Shown: positions 40,577 through 49,612 of the stretch, piece by piece | How positions within the stretch are numbered: position 1 is the first letter of the stretch | Layout of the letters: each line of letters begins with the position of its first letter | NCBI GenBank assembly: GCA_035638255.1 | Contig: DASRAJ010000063.1 | Location: 62,001-126,000 of the forward strand | Origin: DASRAJ01 sp035638255 | GTDB taxonomy: Bacteria; Bacteroidota; Bacteroidia; Chitinophagales; UBA10324 | Direction of reading: 5' to 3' | Length of the DNA: 64,000 nucleotides | The notes under the pieces: model-generated | What the model was told of the DNA's origin: nothing | Databases searched by the model: none | Seen by the model: the letters and a program-made list of their open reading frames with translations, nothing else | Position numbers and translations under genes: made by a program

Positions 40577-43564
40577 TTAGAATGAAAGATTCATTCCGAC
40601 TGAATAAACAGAAGTGATGGGATAAACGCCTCCATCAATTCCTGAAGCCAGCGCATTATCGCTTCCGATTTCAGGAGTATAGCCGGTGTATTTTGAAAGC
40701 GTAAACAGATCTGTTCCCCTCAGGTAAACGTTGAGCACATTCGCTCTCAGCTTTGATGTGATTTTGGAAGAGAATGTATAACTCAATGTTATGCTGCGAA
40801 GCCGGACGAATGCTCCACTCTGAATAAAATAAGTTGATGGCTCATAATTAACTCCGCCAGCCGAAGCACGCGGCTCTGTGTTGCTCGTTCCGTCACCGTG
40901 CCAATGATCAGCCACCTGTGATTCAAAATTGTACAAATCAGGCCGCACCGCATTTTTTCCATTGTAAATTTTATTCCCCAACACCCCACAGAAATCAATG
41001 GAGAGATTAAAACTCCTGTAGCCAAGATTGGCGTTAAAGCCATAAATAAAATTAGGGATGTAAGACCCGATAAAAGTTCGATCGTTAGCGTCAATAATTC
41101 CATCACCATTAATGTCCGCAAATTTTAAATCCCCGGGTTGCTCACCGGGAACGATGGCACTCGATTCAATATCATTTTGATTTTGTAAAACACCAATCAC
41201 CTGGTAACCATAAAATTCTCCCACCGATTGACCGACTACCGTTCGTGTAACTACTTGCCCGTTTCCCAATGAGCCGGATGGAATGAATGCATTGCTGTCA
41301 GGTGATAATCCAAGTGCGAGGACTTCATTATGCAGTGTGGATCCAATAGCACCGAAGCTGTATTTTATTTTTCCCACCTGATCCTGCCAGGAGATGTTCA
41401 GCTCGAACCCACTGTTCAGCACCTTGGCTGCATTGAAAGCAACGGTAGCGTAGGGTCCGTTTCCTAAATTACCGGGCGTTAAAAGGTCCACTAAAATTCC
41501 GTCCGTGATTTTTCTGTAGTAATCAAATTCGCCCCTAAGCCGGTTATTGAAAAATCCAACTTCCAGGCCGCCATCTGTTTGCGTTGTTCTTTCCCATTTC
41601 AAATTCGGATTTCCGGATACGCCATAAGTGGCGCCCTGCACCACATGTTCTGCCGTACCGAAGACTGCATTCTGATCATTTTTTACCAATGAATATTGCT
41701 TGCTTCCCGGAATTTTTTCATTCCCAATTACGCCCCAGCTTCCCCGTACTTTTAAATTATTGATCGCGGAAACAGAAGCCATGAAGGGTTCGTTCATAAT
41801 GTTCCATCCCAATGCAAATGAGGGGAAGGAACCCCACCGGTTATTGACACCAAACTTGGAGGAGCCATCAATACGATAGGATGCGGTGAGCAAATATTTT
41901 CCTTTGAAATTATAATTCGCGCGGAACAGGTAAGAAGCAATCGCATTGATTTCTCCTCCATTGTTCGCCGTGGTGTACTGTACCGAACCCGTTTGTAAAT
42001 ACCACAGGGCAGGATCATCAGCGATTAAATCCTGCGTGGTGCCTCCCACATGCTCGATCTTGTCTTTTTGCGCCGTTACGCCTGCAAGCAAATCGAAATG
42101 ATGATTACCTAACTGCTTAGTGTAGTTCAGGGTATTTTCCCAAAGCCATAAGCTGTAATTCGTCAGCGTGACGGAAAGATCGCTGAGAGAATTGCTTTGG
42201 CCGGCGCTTACAAAAAATGCAGGCGTGAATTTTTTTTCCTTCTTATAGTAAACATCAAAACCAAAACTGCTTTTGAAGGTGAAGTCACGAAGCAATTTTA
42301 GCTCACCAAAAAAATTTCCTACTCCGCGCATTTGATTCGAGTGATTGTTATTGTACGCAATAGATGCGAGAGGATTTCCTGAGCCGAGCACTTCAGCAAA
42401 ACTTCCGTCAGCATTGTAGGGTACTGATGAGGGCCACGCACGATATGCAGTTGCCACCACATCAGCAGGATAATTTTTATTATCAGGGGATGCGGTGATG
42501 TTTGCCCCGATCTTTATATTTTTTAAAATCGAAATGGTGTTATTAAATTTTATTGAAAGGCGCTCATAGTCCGAATTCGGAATAATACCATCCTGGCGAA
42601 AGAAACTGGTTCCGAAATAATAAGTGTGGTTGCGGGATCCTCCTGAAATTGAAACATGATAATTCTGAAGGGGCGCAAAGTTCCTGAAAATCTCATCCTG
42701 CCAATTCGTATTCGCTACTTTGTCAAGGTTGTTGAACGTGCCCGGGTTGATTTCATTCACCACCTCTGCAAATTGCCGGCCGTCGAGCAAATCAATTTTC
42801 TTCTCTAAGTGCTGCAAGCTGAATTCCGCCGATACATTCACAACAATGGCGGTGTCATTTCCTGTCTTCCCATTTTTGGTAGTGACGATGATCACACCGT
42901 TGGCTCCACGGGATCCGTAAATGGCAGTGGACGAAGCGTCCTTCAATATTTCCATGGATTCAATATCGCTGCTGCTCAAAAAAGAAATGTCGTCGAGTAT
43001 CACACCATCCACAACGAAAATCGGGGAGGCATCATTGAGGGTGCCGATGCCCCGAATACGAAGTACAGGCGGTGTACCAGGATCGCCGGATACACTACTC
43101 ACCTGAAGTCCTGAAACTTTCCCCTGCAGTGCTTGCTCAGCCGATGATGAAGGAATTTTAGTAAGGTCTGCACCACGAACGGAGGACACCGATCCGGTGA
43201 GATCGCTCTTGCGCTGCGTGCCATAACCAATCACTGCAACATCTGCGAGTGTTTGAACATCGGGTTGAAGCACCACATCCACTACCGTACGATCACCCAC
43301 TTCAGCAGAAAAAGTTTTGAAGCCAATGAATGAAAAGACAAGAACATTTTCTGCCGGGGTTAACGTGATCTGATACTTGCCGTCAATATCAGTTGAAGCG
43401 CCTTTAGTGGTTCCCTGCACTACTACTGTTACACCGGTCATTGGTTGCTTGTCATCGGCTGCAGTGACGTTCCCGGTTACAATTCTGTCTTGTGCAAATG
43501 CTGCGATAGAGACCAGCATCACCGTTGCAACGAGACAAGTTTGAAGCTTGAGTTGGAGGTACAA
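40577..43564 (-). CDS. SusC/RagA-family TonB-dependent transporter
   Basis: The 995-residue product has a signal peptide (MYLQLKLQTCLVATVMLVSI, then AAFAQ) and starts with TTG at 43564; no better start exists. A carboxypeptidase-like regulatory domain (about 27-110, VTGNVTAADDKQPMTGVTVV) precedes the plug domain (DVAVIGYGTQRKSDLTGSVS, about 107-126, and YGSRGANGVIIVTTK). A 22-strand barrel follows to YSVGMNLSF. It imports glycan through the outer membrane using TonB energy, with SusD as its lid. A -7 box lies at 43599-43606. It is the first of five co-oriented genes (SusC, SusD, LamG, GH144-like, GH3), with another GH144-like gene 200 bases upstream. Confidence 0.95.
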   Translation of the reverse strand: MYLQLKLQTCLVATVMLVSIAAFAQDRIVTGNVTAADDKQPMTGVTVVVQGTTKGASTDIDGKYQITLTPAENVLVFSFIGFKTFSAEVGDRTVVDVVLQPDVQTLADVAVIGYGTQRKSDLTGSVSSVRGADLTKIPSSSAEQALQGKVSGLQVSSVSGDPGTPPVLRIRGIGTLNDASPIFVVDGVILDDISFLSSSDIESMEILKDASSTAIYGSRGANGVIIVTTKNGKTGNDTAIVVNVSAEFSLQHLEKKIDLLDGRQFAEVVNEINPGTFNNLDKVANTNWQDEIFRNFAPLQNYHVSISGGSRNHTYYFGTSFFRQDGIIPNSDYERLSIKFNNTISILKNIKIGANITASPDNKNYPADVVATAYRAWPSSVPYNADGSFAEVLGSGNPLASIAYNNNHSNQMRGVGNFFGELKLLRDFTFKSSFGFDVYYKKEKKFTPAFFVSAGQSNSLSDLSVTLTNYSLWLWENTLNYTKQLGNHHFDLLAGVTAQKDKIEHVGGTTQDLIADDPALWYLQTGSVQYTTANNGGEINAIASYLFRANYNFKGKYLLTASYRIDGSSKFGVNNRWGSFPSFALGWNIMNEPFMASVSAINNLKVRGSWGVIGNEKIPGSKQYSLVKNDQNAVFGTAEHVVQGATYGVSGNPNLKWERTTQTDGGLEVGFFNNRLRGEFDYYRKITDGILVDLLTPGNLGNGPYATVAFNAAKVLNSGFELNISWQDQVGKIKYSFGAIGSTLHNEVLALGLSPDSNAFIPSGSLGNGQVVTRTVVGQSVGEFYGYQVIGVLQNQNDIESSAIVPGEQPGDLKFADINGDGIIDANDRTFIGSYIPNFIYGFNANLGYRSFNLSIDFCGVLGNKIYNGKNAVRPDLYNFESQVADHWHGDGTSNTEPRASAGGVNYEPSTYFIQSGAFVRLRSITLSYTFSSKITSKLRANVLNVYLRGTDLFTLSKYTGYTPEIGSDNALASGIDGGVYPITSVYSVGMNLSF

Positions 43565-43598
43565 TTTTTTTCAGGATTTTTTTCGTTGAGGGGATTGT

Positions 43599-43606
43599 CA
43601 AAGGTA
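43599..43606 (-). promoter_or_regulatory. -7 box upstream of susC
   Basis: On the minus strand the sequence is TACCTTTG, matching TAnnTTTG. It would give a leader of about 28 bases before the TTG start. No clear -33 element is seen. Confidence 0.45.
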
Positions 43607-43765
43607 TTTCAACTTAGAATTTTTTCTAAATTTATTATTGGAGAGGTATATTTTTTGTCGTTGAGGCATCTAACAGGAATGTCCTCTTTTCTTAAACTGA
43701 CATGATGATGTGTAAGTGATTGCACCAATACTTTTGAAGCATGGCAAAATAAATCCTTCATTAAA

Positions 43766-45166
43766 TCATTTCAACCATCCTCCCGTAAATCCCGCCTTCT
43801 TCAACCCGGCAACGATGTAAGGATTTTTCTTCATCAGGTTCCACACAAAACCGTTGCGATAGTTTTCAAGTTGAATCACAATCGGTCCTTCATCAATTCC
43901 GATATAATCAGTGTCAACCCATCCCTGCGAACCATCTTTATTAATGATGCTCAGGTTAAACGCATCCTTGAATCCATAGCGGTCATAAATTTTATTTCCA
44001 TATTGCTGATGCATGGCGTTGACTGCGGGAATGCAAATTTCAGGAGCGAAAGGGATGGAACTGCATGCAGCCGTGGGAGCAATCGTTCCATCATCCACCA
44101 CATTCCATTTCGCTGCGCCCCGGGCACTATAACCCATAAAGGAGATGTTTGGATTTGCCTTGTTGTCATCTCCAGGGCCGTCACACGCTGTGAGTCCCCA
44201 AATGTTCTCATTGTAACCGACAAACTCAGAAGGATTCGCAATGCAGTAAGCGCGATTAGCATAAGTAGCTCTGCGTGAATTTTCGAAGTAATCAATTCCC
44301 TTTTCCTTCATGTACTCATCCTGAATTCCTTTGAAATCAATGTACATCTGTGAATATTGGTAAGCGAACAGCGGCGCGAAGTTTACATACTCCTCGCCCT
44401 GGTACTTCGCCCATTGATATGTTTTGGTCCAGGTACTCCAGCTTTCGGCGGGAATGGAGTGAGTAGGTGAACCCAAAGCAAGCACAAGTAAAATCATTCC
44501 TTCATTGTATCCTTTCCACTGCGCATCAATGAAACCGCTTTCAGGATGCCAGCCCATGCTCATGGTTTCTTTTCCATTCATGGCCCAATCCCATTCCACA
44601 GCGCGGTATAGTGAATCTGCGATGGCGCGAATTTGCTTTTCTGCATCATCATCACCATCAAAATAAGTTTGACAGGAAAGAATGCCCGCCATCAATAATC
44701 CCGTGTCAATAGTTGACAACTCAACATCTCTGTAACGAAGGCCGGTTTGCTGATCAAGAAAATGATAGAAGAGACCGTGAAAGCCGGAGATGCCTGACGT
44801 GCCACCGCCTTTAGGAGCAGCCAGTAAAAATTTTAATGTCTTCAACACACGGACTGCTGCTTGTTGCCTTGTGATGTATCCACGCTCCACACCAATTAAA
44901 TAATTGGTGAGCCCAAAGCCAGTAGCTGCGATGCTTGAGAATTGTTCTGTGGGCCAGCGATCAGGGATTTGTCCGTTATCTGGTCCGGCAAGATCCCAGA
45001 AGTAATTGAATGTTCGCTTTGAAAGTGAATCGAGGAATGACGAATCAATTTTTACGGTTCCGACTTTTACAATTTCACGCTTGTCAGTTGCATTAGGTCT
45101 GTCGCATGAATGTAAAAACAAAAATCCAAGACCAATGAAAAAAAATACTTTCGGGTAGCACTTCAT
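43766..45166 (-). CDS. Glucoamylase-like (PF10091/GH144) lipoprotein
   Basis: The 466-residue product starts MKCYPKVFFFIGLGFLFLHS, a lipoprotein signal ending HSCD. Almost all of the rest is the PF10091 catalytic domain: TFNYFWDLAGPDNGQIPDRW, GFGLTNYLIGVERGYITRQQ, GLLYHFLDQ-like GLFYHFLDQQTG, the acidic WDWAMNGKETMSMGWHPESG, and IDEGPIVIQLENYRNGFVWN near the end. It lacks the Ig domains of its paralogue at 35626. GH144 endo-beta-1,2-glucanases have this length and domain. It heads the SusCD locus, 200 bases upstream of susC on the same strand, and may have its own promoter. Confidence 0.85.
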   Translation of the reverse strand: MKCYPKVFFFIGLGFLFLHSCDRPNATDKREIVKVGTVKIDSSFLDSLSKRTFNYFWDLAGPDNGQIPDRWPTEQFSSIAATGFGLTNYLIGVERGYITRQQAAVRVLKTLKFLLAAPKGGGTSGISGFHGLFYHFLDQQTGLRYRDVELSTIDTGLLMAGILSCQTYFDGDDDAEKQIRAIADSLYRAVEWDWAMNGKETMSMGWHPESGFIDAQWKGYNEGMILLVLALGSPTHSIPAESWSTWTKTYQWAKYQGEEYVNFAPLFAYQYSQMYIDFKGIQDEYMKEKGIDYFENSRRATYANRAYCIANPSEFVGYNENIWGLTACDGPGDDNKANPNISFMGYSARGAAKWNVVDDGTIAPTAACSSIPFAPEICIPAVNAMHQQYGNKIYDRYGFKDAFNLSIINKDGSQGWVDTDYIGIDEGPIVIQLENYRNGFVWNLMKKNPYIVAGLKKAGFTGGWLK

Positions 45167-45244
45167 GCTTCGCTGGTGTTGAAATTTTTTTTTTTGAAGA
45201 TATTTATTGTCAGTTCGCCCGGGAGGGATTATCCACCTGTCTTG

Positions 45245-45316
45245 TGACCTCGGAAGGAATCAAACCTTCGTCATCTGATCCGAAGTCAGATATTCTATTC
45301 GTTGAACTACGAGGCC
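45245..45316 (-). tRNA. tRNA-Arg (anticodon TCG)
   Basis: On the minus strand the acceptor GGCCTCG pairs with CGAGGTC (one G-T pair). The anticodon stem TCTGA/TCAGA closes a CTTCGGA loop with anticodon TCG. The T-arm GAAGG-TTTGATT-CCTTC is regular. Discriminator A; CCA is not encoded. Confidence 0.93.
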
Positions 45317-45417
45317 TCTTTTCACTGTAGTTCGCTATTCGTTTTCCTGGGTATGTGATTAGCGAACCAACTGAAAAAGGAATTGCGTCAAATCTACAAA
45401 CTAAAGAATTCCATGAT

Positions 45418-45540
45418 CTTTAAGTATCAAGAATCAAAATTCAAAGTTCAAGAAAGATTCAAAGTTCAAGGTTCAAGGCTCCGAGTTTGGGTTTTTGAAA
45501 TTTTTCTTCTTGAAATTTTCTTGAAGTTTGAAGTTTAAAA
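45418..45540. repeat. Degenerate TCAAAG/TTCAAGG repeat block
   Basis: The left half carries units such as AAGTATCAAGAATCAA, TTCAAAGTTCAAG and GTTCAAGGTTCAAGG. The right half has the inverse (CTTGAAGTTTGAAG), so the block can fold back. The first unit also occurs inside metG at 23644. Confidence 0.6.
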
Positions 45541-45618
45541 ATTCCTCACAGAGTCTTGCGGACAAGAAAAATATTAATCGCTTTGAAAACTTGAAATTTC
45601 AACGAGGGCTTACACCCT

Positions 45619-47199
45619 TCAGGAGTATCGCCTCACTTCCTTGTTTAACACCTGCAACATTCTCCGGTATATAGCATTTGCGCGAGCCGGTGTTTTTCCG
45701 ATACAAACTGTTCCCATTTTACCAAATTGTGAAAGCGCCCCTATGAGGTGAAACATGACACCTTCCTGCATACTTCCATCATATTGAAGGCGGTTGTGGA
45801 TGGCAATGTCAATGAGATCATGAGAGCTAAGTCCGCGATAAGCTTCATTCACTACATTGTCAGAGCAAAAGTAATAGCGCGGCTCTCCGTTGGCTGTGTG
45901 ATAGGTGCCGCTTTCTGCATCATACTTCCCAAGCGTTAATCCCTGCAGCAAAAGGTATGGATGGGTGGTGCCTCCTTTGCGAAGGTTGATTTCAATCGCA
46001 AAATGTTTCCAGCCGGTACTTTGTTTCACAGAAATAAAATCAACACCAAATCTTCCCATCACACCTTTGTTTCTCAGCGATGCTGCAATACAAGTTCCCA
46101 TGTGGGCTATCTCAGCGGCATACTCATTATTAGCAGGAAAATTTGCGCCAATGAAAACCTGTCCGGAGGAACCACCTAAAACCTGGTCGTGCGTTGACAA
46201 CACCATAACTTCTCCCAATGGATTTATGCGGCACTGAACAGAGGGGGATTGCCTCGTTTCTCCTTCTACACATTCCTCGACGATACCGTGCATGCTTTTG
46301 AACTTTTGCAGGTAGCCATCATAGTCAAGGTTATTATCTACAATCTTCAATGAATGCCTTAGCTGAGTTTTTATTTTTGCAACAAGATTTCCGCTGCAGT
46401 CCAACCCTTTAAATGAAAAGCTGCTGTTTCCTTCTCCGGAAAATCCATCGTTCAATTTCACCATGCAGGATTGAAGAGACGGATTTCGGTTCTTCAGTTC
46501 GGCAATCGCTTCCGCTATATCGTTTTCATCCTGCAGATCTTCAAATCCATCAGGAAAGGGGACTTCACATTCCCGGAAAATTTTTCTGCTGCCACTCTTG
46601 GTTCCATAATGCAATAGATCGGGATTGCAGCCATAAATAGGCAAGCCAAGTCGTACTGATAAATCCCGCTCATAAGATGTGGTGTTAAAGCAAGAAATGT
46701 GTGCCACGCTTCCCGGTGCTATGCTGTTCCTTATTCGATTCATGAGGCGCGGACGGTCCAAAATTTTCTCCGTGAGAGATTTTGAAGAAGCATCATAACA
46801 GCATAGCATGGTAAGACGCTGTCGTGCGTGATAACCCGTGATGCCCGGAAGTAAATGCAGGTAGTAATCAACAATCACCGGATCAACAGGGACGCTGGTA
46901 ACGTAGACTACATGTGTTTCAGGCATTCTCAAGAGCATGAGCAAACAAAGCATTCGCTCTTCGTAGTACACTGAGCCATTCACCTTTGCCAAAATTCCCT
47001 GATCAATGGTTAAGCTGGGAATGATGACGATCGTTTTTTTTGAATTGTTGTCGCTGAAAATTTTTTCATAATCCAAACGAAACTGCATGGAAAGCTCTTC
47101 ATATTTTTCAGCTATGGTACTCGCCCCTCTGGTAGTTACGCTGGCTTGCTGAATATCGGTATCAGCAGTGGGCGAAGAGTCATACATACATATTAACAT
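45619..47199 (-). CDS. ATP-grasp ligase, PGM1/carboxylate-amine ligase type
   Basis: The 526-residue cytoplasmic protein has an N-terminal Rossmann-like part (about 40-200, with KKTIVIIPSLTIDQGILAKV and VHISC-like VAHISCFNTTSYERDLSVRL). An ATP-grasp core (about 205-420) follows: YGTKSGSRKIFRECEVPFPD, CMVKLNDGFSGEGNSSF with Lys and GxG, VEECVEGETRQSPSV, FGVDFISVKQ and AIEINLRKGGTTHP (Glu-Asn metal ligands). A C-terminal PGM1-like domain follows. Relatives join amino acids into peptides or modify carboxylates. It lies between two tRNA-Arg genes. The frame starts at 47199, but a TACTTTTG box (47210-47217) suggests the Met at 47187 may be used. Confidence 0.75.
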   Translation of the reverse strand: MLICMYDSSPTADTDIQQASVTTRGASTIAEKYEELSMQFRLDYEKIFSDNNSKKTIVIIPSLTIDQGILAKVNGSVYYEERMLCLLMLLRMPETHVVYVTSVPVDPVIVDYYLHLLPGITGYHARQRLTMLCCYDASSKSLTEKILDRPRLMNRIRNSIAPGSVAHISCFNTTSYERDLSVRLGLPIYGCNPDLLHYGTKSGSRKIFRECEVPFPDGFEDLQDENDIAEAIAELKNRNPSLQSCMVKLNDGFSGEGNSSFSFKGLDCSGNLVAKIKTQLRHSLKIVDNNLDYDGYLQKFKSMHGIVEECVEGETRQSPSVQCRINPLGEVMVLSTHDQVLGGSSGQVFIGANFPANNEYAAEIAHMGTCIAASLRNKGVMGRFGVDFISVKQSTGWKHFAIEINLRKGGTTHPYLLLQGLTLGKYDAESGTYHTANGEPRYYFCSDNVVNEAYRGLSSHDLIDIAIHNRLQYDGSMQEGVMFHLIGALSQFGKMGTVCIGKTPARANAIYRRMLQVLNKEVRRYS

Positions 47200-47209
47200 T
47201 GATTGATCG

Positions 47210-47217
47210 CAAAAGTA
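47210..47217 (-). promoter_or_regulatory. -7 box upstream of the ATP-grasp ligase
   Basis: On the minus strand the sequence is TACTTTTG. It lies only 11 bases before the first ATG, so the mRNA leader would be very short unless the second Met is the start. Confidence 0.4.
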
Positions 47218-47369
47218 CGGGTGTATTCGTCACTACGATGATCAAAATCAGTTGTTGGGAAGAAATTAACATGATCTTTTAAGTTCTTCTGTGTTTCCTG
47301 ATTCCATCTTTCTTGTTTGATATAAGCATTTCAATTTTTTACGCAGAATAGTTTCTACATTTCACGAAA

Positions 47370-48182
47370 ATGAACCCTAAAGTGAAAAAATTTCGACACA
47401 AGGTTTACGCGTTTCTGGACCCTGACGTCATTGAGACACAGGGAGAGAAATACTTTGATCTCTTCATTATCATCCTCATCCTCCTGAATATTGTTGCACT
47501 AATGGTGGATACCGTAAAATCAATTCATACTGAGTATGGGGCCTACCTGACAGCATTTGAAGACCTTTCAATTCTCATTTTCACTGTTGAATATTTTTTG
47601 AGGTTGTGGTCAATCGTTGAAGACAAAAAATTCAGGAAACCTGTGTCGGGAAGAATAAGGTTTGCTCTTACACCGATGGCCTTGATTGATCTTTGTTCCT
47701 TTCTTCCTGCACTCCTTTTTTTACCATTTGATCTCAGGTTTCTTCGAATCGTCAGAATCTTCAGAGTGATCCGGCTGTTTAAAATCATTCGATATCTGAA
47801 AGCCGTTCAGGTGATTAATCAGGTAATCAAATCGAAAAGGGCCGATCTTATTGTAAGCTTTGCTTTTGTCCTGATTATGCTCATTATCGTTTCCTTCGTC
47901 ATGTTCTATGCTGAACATATAGCCCAACCCGACAAATTCTCGAGCGTACCTCAAACGATGTGGTGGGCAATGGAGACACTGACTACGGTAGGCTACGGAG
48001 ACATTTATCCCATTACACCACTCGGACAAATTTTAGGAGGGTTAATAGCTATTATTGGTATTGGGTTGATCGCAATTCCGACAGGTATTATAGCGGCTGG
48101 TTATCTTGAACAAATTTCAAAGAAGCAGCACAAAGGCGAGGTTTGTCCTACATGCGGACAACCAATTATACATCATGAATAA
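47370..48182 (+). CDS. Kv-type voltage-gated potassium channel with C-terminal CPTC motif
   Basis: The 270-residue protein has six transmembrane helices. S4 at about 122-144 carries Arg/Lys every third residue (RFLRIVRIFRVIRLFKIIRY). The pore helix leads to the selectivity filter TTVGYGD at about 195-201, and the last helix ends AIPTGIIAAGYLEQI. The short cytoplasmic tail ends VCPTCGQPIIHH: one CxxC pair plus two His, a possible metal site. Four subunits would form a K+ channel in the inner membrane. It is divergent from the ATP-grasp ligase and upstream of tRNA-Arg(CCT). The fold is certain; gating is inferred. Confidence 0.92.
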   Translation: MNPKVKKFRHKVYAFLDPDVIETQGEKYFDLFIIILILLNIVALMVDTVKSIHTEYGAYLTAFEDLSILIFTVEYFLRLWSIVEDKKFRKPVSGRIRFALTPMALIDLCSFLPALLFLPFDLRFLRIVRIFRVIRLFKIIRYLKAVQVINQVIKSKRADLIVSFAFVLIMLIIVSFVMFYAEHIAQPDKFSSVPQTMWWAMETLTTVGYGDIYPITPLGQILGGLIAIIGIGLIAIPTGIIAAGYLEQISKKQHKGEVCPTCGQPIIHHE

Positions 48183-48268
48183 TGTCACCACTATGGAGCT
48201 TGATGTGTAGTGAAATTTTTTTACCATCATGTTGTGTCATTTATGATGGTGTCAGATGATAAGTTGGG

Positions 48269-48340
48269 TAGTCCCGGGCAGAATCGAACTGCCATCAAAA
48301 GTTTAGGAAACTTCTATTCTATCCGTTGAACTACGGGACC
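48269..48340 (-). tRNA. tRNA-Arg (anticodon CCT)
   Basis: On the minus strand the acceptor GGTCCCG pairs with CGGGACT (one G-T). The anticodon stem GAAGT/ACTTT closes a TTCCTAA loop with anticodon CCT. The T-arm is GGCAG-TTCGATT-CTGCC. Discriminator A; CCA is not encoded. Confidence 0.92.
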
Positions 48341-48430
48341 AACTTTGATTTCGGATTTTTGAGTTCGGATTTTCAGGCGAATTTCGGATTTCGAATTTAA
48401 TACTTCAACTTTCACCCTGAAATTTTCTCA
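48341..48430. repeat. TTCGGATTT-type degenerate repeat
   Basis: Units like GATTTCGGATTT, GAGTTCGGATTTTC and AATTTCGGATTTCG follow the tRNA. They differ from the TCACG units that begin 14 bases further on. Confidence 0.5.
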
Positions 48431-48436
48431 CAGAAC

Positions 48437-49507
48437 ATGTTTCTCCTCTCACGTCTCACGTCTCACGTCTCACGATTCACGTCTCACGTTTCACGATTCA
48501 CCATTCACTATTCACTATTCGCTTTCCTCATTTTCCTCCTCTCTTCCTGCTCTCAACAATCTACCACTCACAAACCTAAGATTGGTTTGCTCATGGAAAC
48601 ACTGAAAGAAGAACGGTGGCAGCATGACCGTGATTTCTTTGTTGCAAAAGCAAAAGAGCTTGGCGCTGAGGTGGAAGTGTCAGCGTGCAATGGTGATGAC
48701 AACCTGCAAATCGCACAGGCAGAAAACATGCTTGCAAAAGGGGTTGACATTCTTGTGGTAGTTCCGCACAATGGAGACATCTGCGCTACCATCGTGAACA
48801 AAGCACATTCACAAGGGGTGAGAGTGATTGCTTATGACCGCCTCATTCGCAACTGCGATCTTGATCTTTACATTTCTTTCGACAACGAGCGTGTAGGTCA
48901 ACTGCAGGCGCAATATTTAGTACAGCGTGTGCCAATAGGCAATTACATTTTGATTGGCGGGGCGAAAACCGATAACAACGCTATTCTCTTTCGCAAAGGA
49001 CAAATGGATGTACTGCAACCGTATATTGACTCCGGCAAAATAAAAATCGTCACTGATCAATGGGCGACGGATTGGCAGGCGAGTGAAGCAATGAAACACG
49101 TGGAGAATGCACTCACAAAAACTACAGACATACAAGCGGTGGTTGCATCAAATGACGGGACAGCAGGCGGAGTTATTCAGGCGCTCGGCGAGAAAGGACT
49201 TGCAGGGAAAGTTTTAGTGAGCGGTCAGGATGCTGATCTCGCCGCATGTCAGCGTATTGTGCAGGGAACACAAACGATGACTATCTATAAACCCATTAAG
49301 CCGGTGGCTGAAGCAGCGGCAGAAGCAGCGATGCAAATCATCAGCAATCAAGTGGTGGAGAAAGCAATTCATGTGATCAACAACAAAAAAATTGATGTGC
49401 CTTCCATCCTTATTGATCCATTGCAGGTTGACAAAAGCAACATGATGGAAACGGTGATTGCGGATGGGTATCATTCGAGGGAGCAGGTTTATGGTCGTGA
49501 GCCGTGA
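48437..49507 (+). CDS. xylF: XylF-like sugar-binding lipoprotein of an ABC transporter
   Basis: The 356-residue protein is a type I periplasmic binding protein. After a lipobox LLSSC (Cys38), the mature part matches the D-xylose-binding protein XylF: KIGLLMETLKEERWQHDRDF, then ENMLAKGVDILVVVPHNGD, AYDRLIRNCDLDLYISFDNE and ASNDGTAGGVIQAL. The N-region of the signal (about codons 3-28, RLTSHVSRFTSHVSRFTIHY) is made of TCTCACG repeat DNA, so part of the leader may be non-native and a later start is possible. It is the first gene of a xylFGH unit with ATPase and permease downstream, interrupted by an inserted gene. Xylose is inferred from XylF similarity. Confidence 0.88.
   Translation: MFLLSRLTSHVSRFTSHVSRFTIHYSLFAFLIFLLSSCSQQSTTHKPKIGLLMETLKEERWQHDRDFFVAKAKELGAEVEVSACNGDDNLQIAQAENMLAKGVDILVVVPHNGDICATIVNKAHSQGVRVIAYDRLIRNCDLDLYISFDNERVGQLQAQYLVQRVPIGNYILIGGAKTDNNAILFRKGQMDVLQPYIDSGKIKIVTDQWATDWQASEAMKHVENALTKTTDIQAVVASNDGTAGGVIQALGEKGLAGKVLVSGQDADLAACQRIVQGTQTMTIYKPIKPVAEAAAEAAMQIISNQVVEKAIHVINNKKIDVPSILIDPLQVDKSNMMETVIADGYHSREQVYGREP
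48444..48521 (+). repeat. TCTCACG repeat array inside the xylF leader
   Basis: Units TCTCACG, ATTCACG and ATTCACT run through the first codons of xylF. The orientation is the same as the array at 49973-50031. Confidence 0.65.
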
Positions 49508-49565
49508 GTCGTGAATCGTGAGTCGTGAGTTGTGAGTCGTGAATCGTGAGACTTGAGACGTGAGG
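49504..49565 (+). repeat. Left arm of inverted repeat around the S23-type gene
   Basis: GTGAGTCGTGAATC-type units. Bases 49504-49550 are the reverse complement of 49977-50023 with 44 of 47 positions matching, as I count them. The arm overlaps the xylF stop (49505-49507). Confidence 0.8.
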
Positions 49566-49612
49566 CGATGAGTCATTTTGAGAATAAATTCCTAACCCTA
49601 AATCATTTCAAC

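Larger units (their letters stand above)
45167..45618. other. 452-base gap: tRNA-Arg and dense TTCAAAG repeats
   Basis: The gap contains tRNA-Arg(TCG) at 45245-45316 and a block of degenerate TCAAAGTTCAAG units at 45418-45540. No protein gene is seen. Confidence 0.6.
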
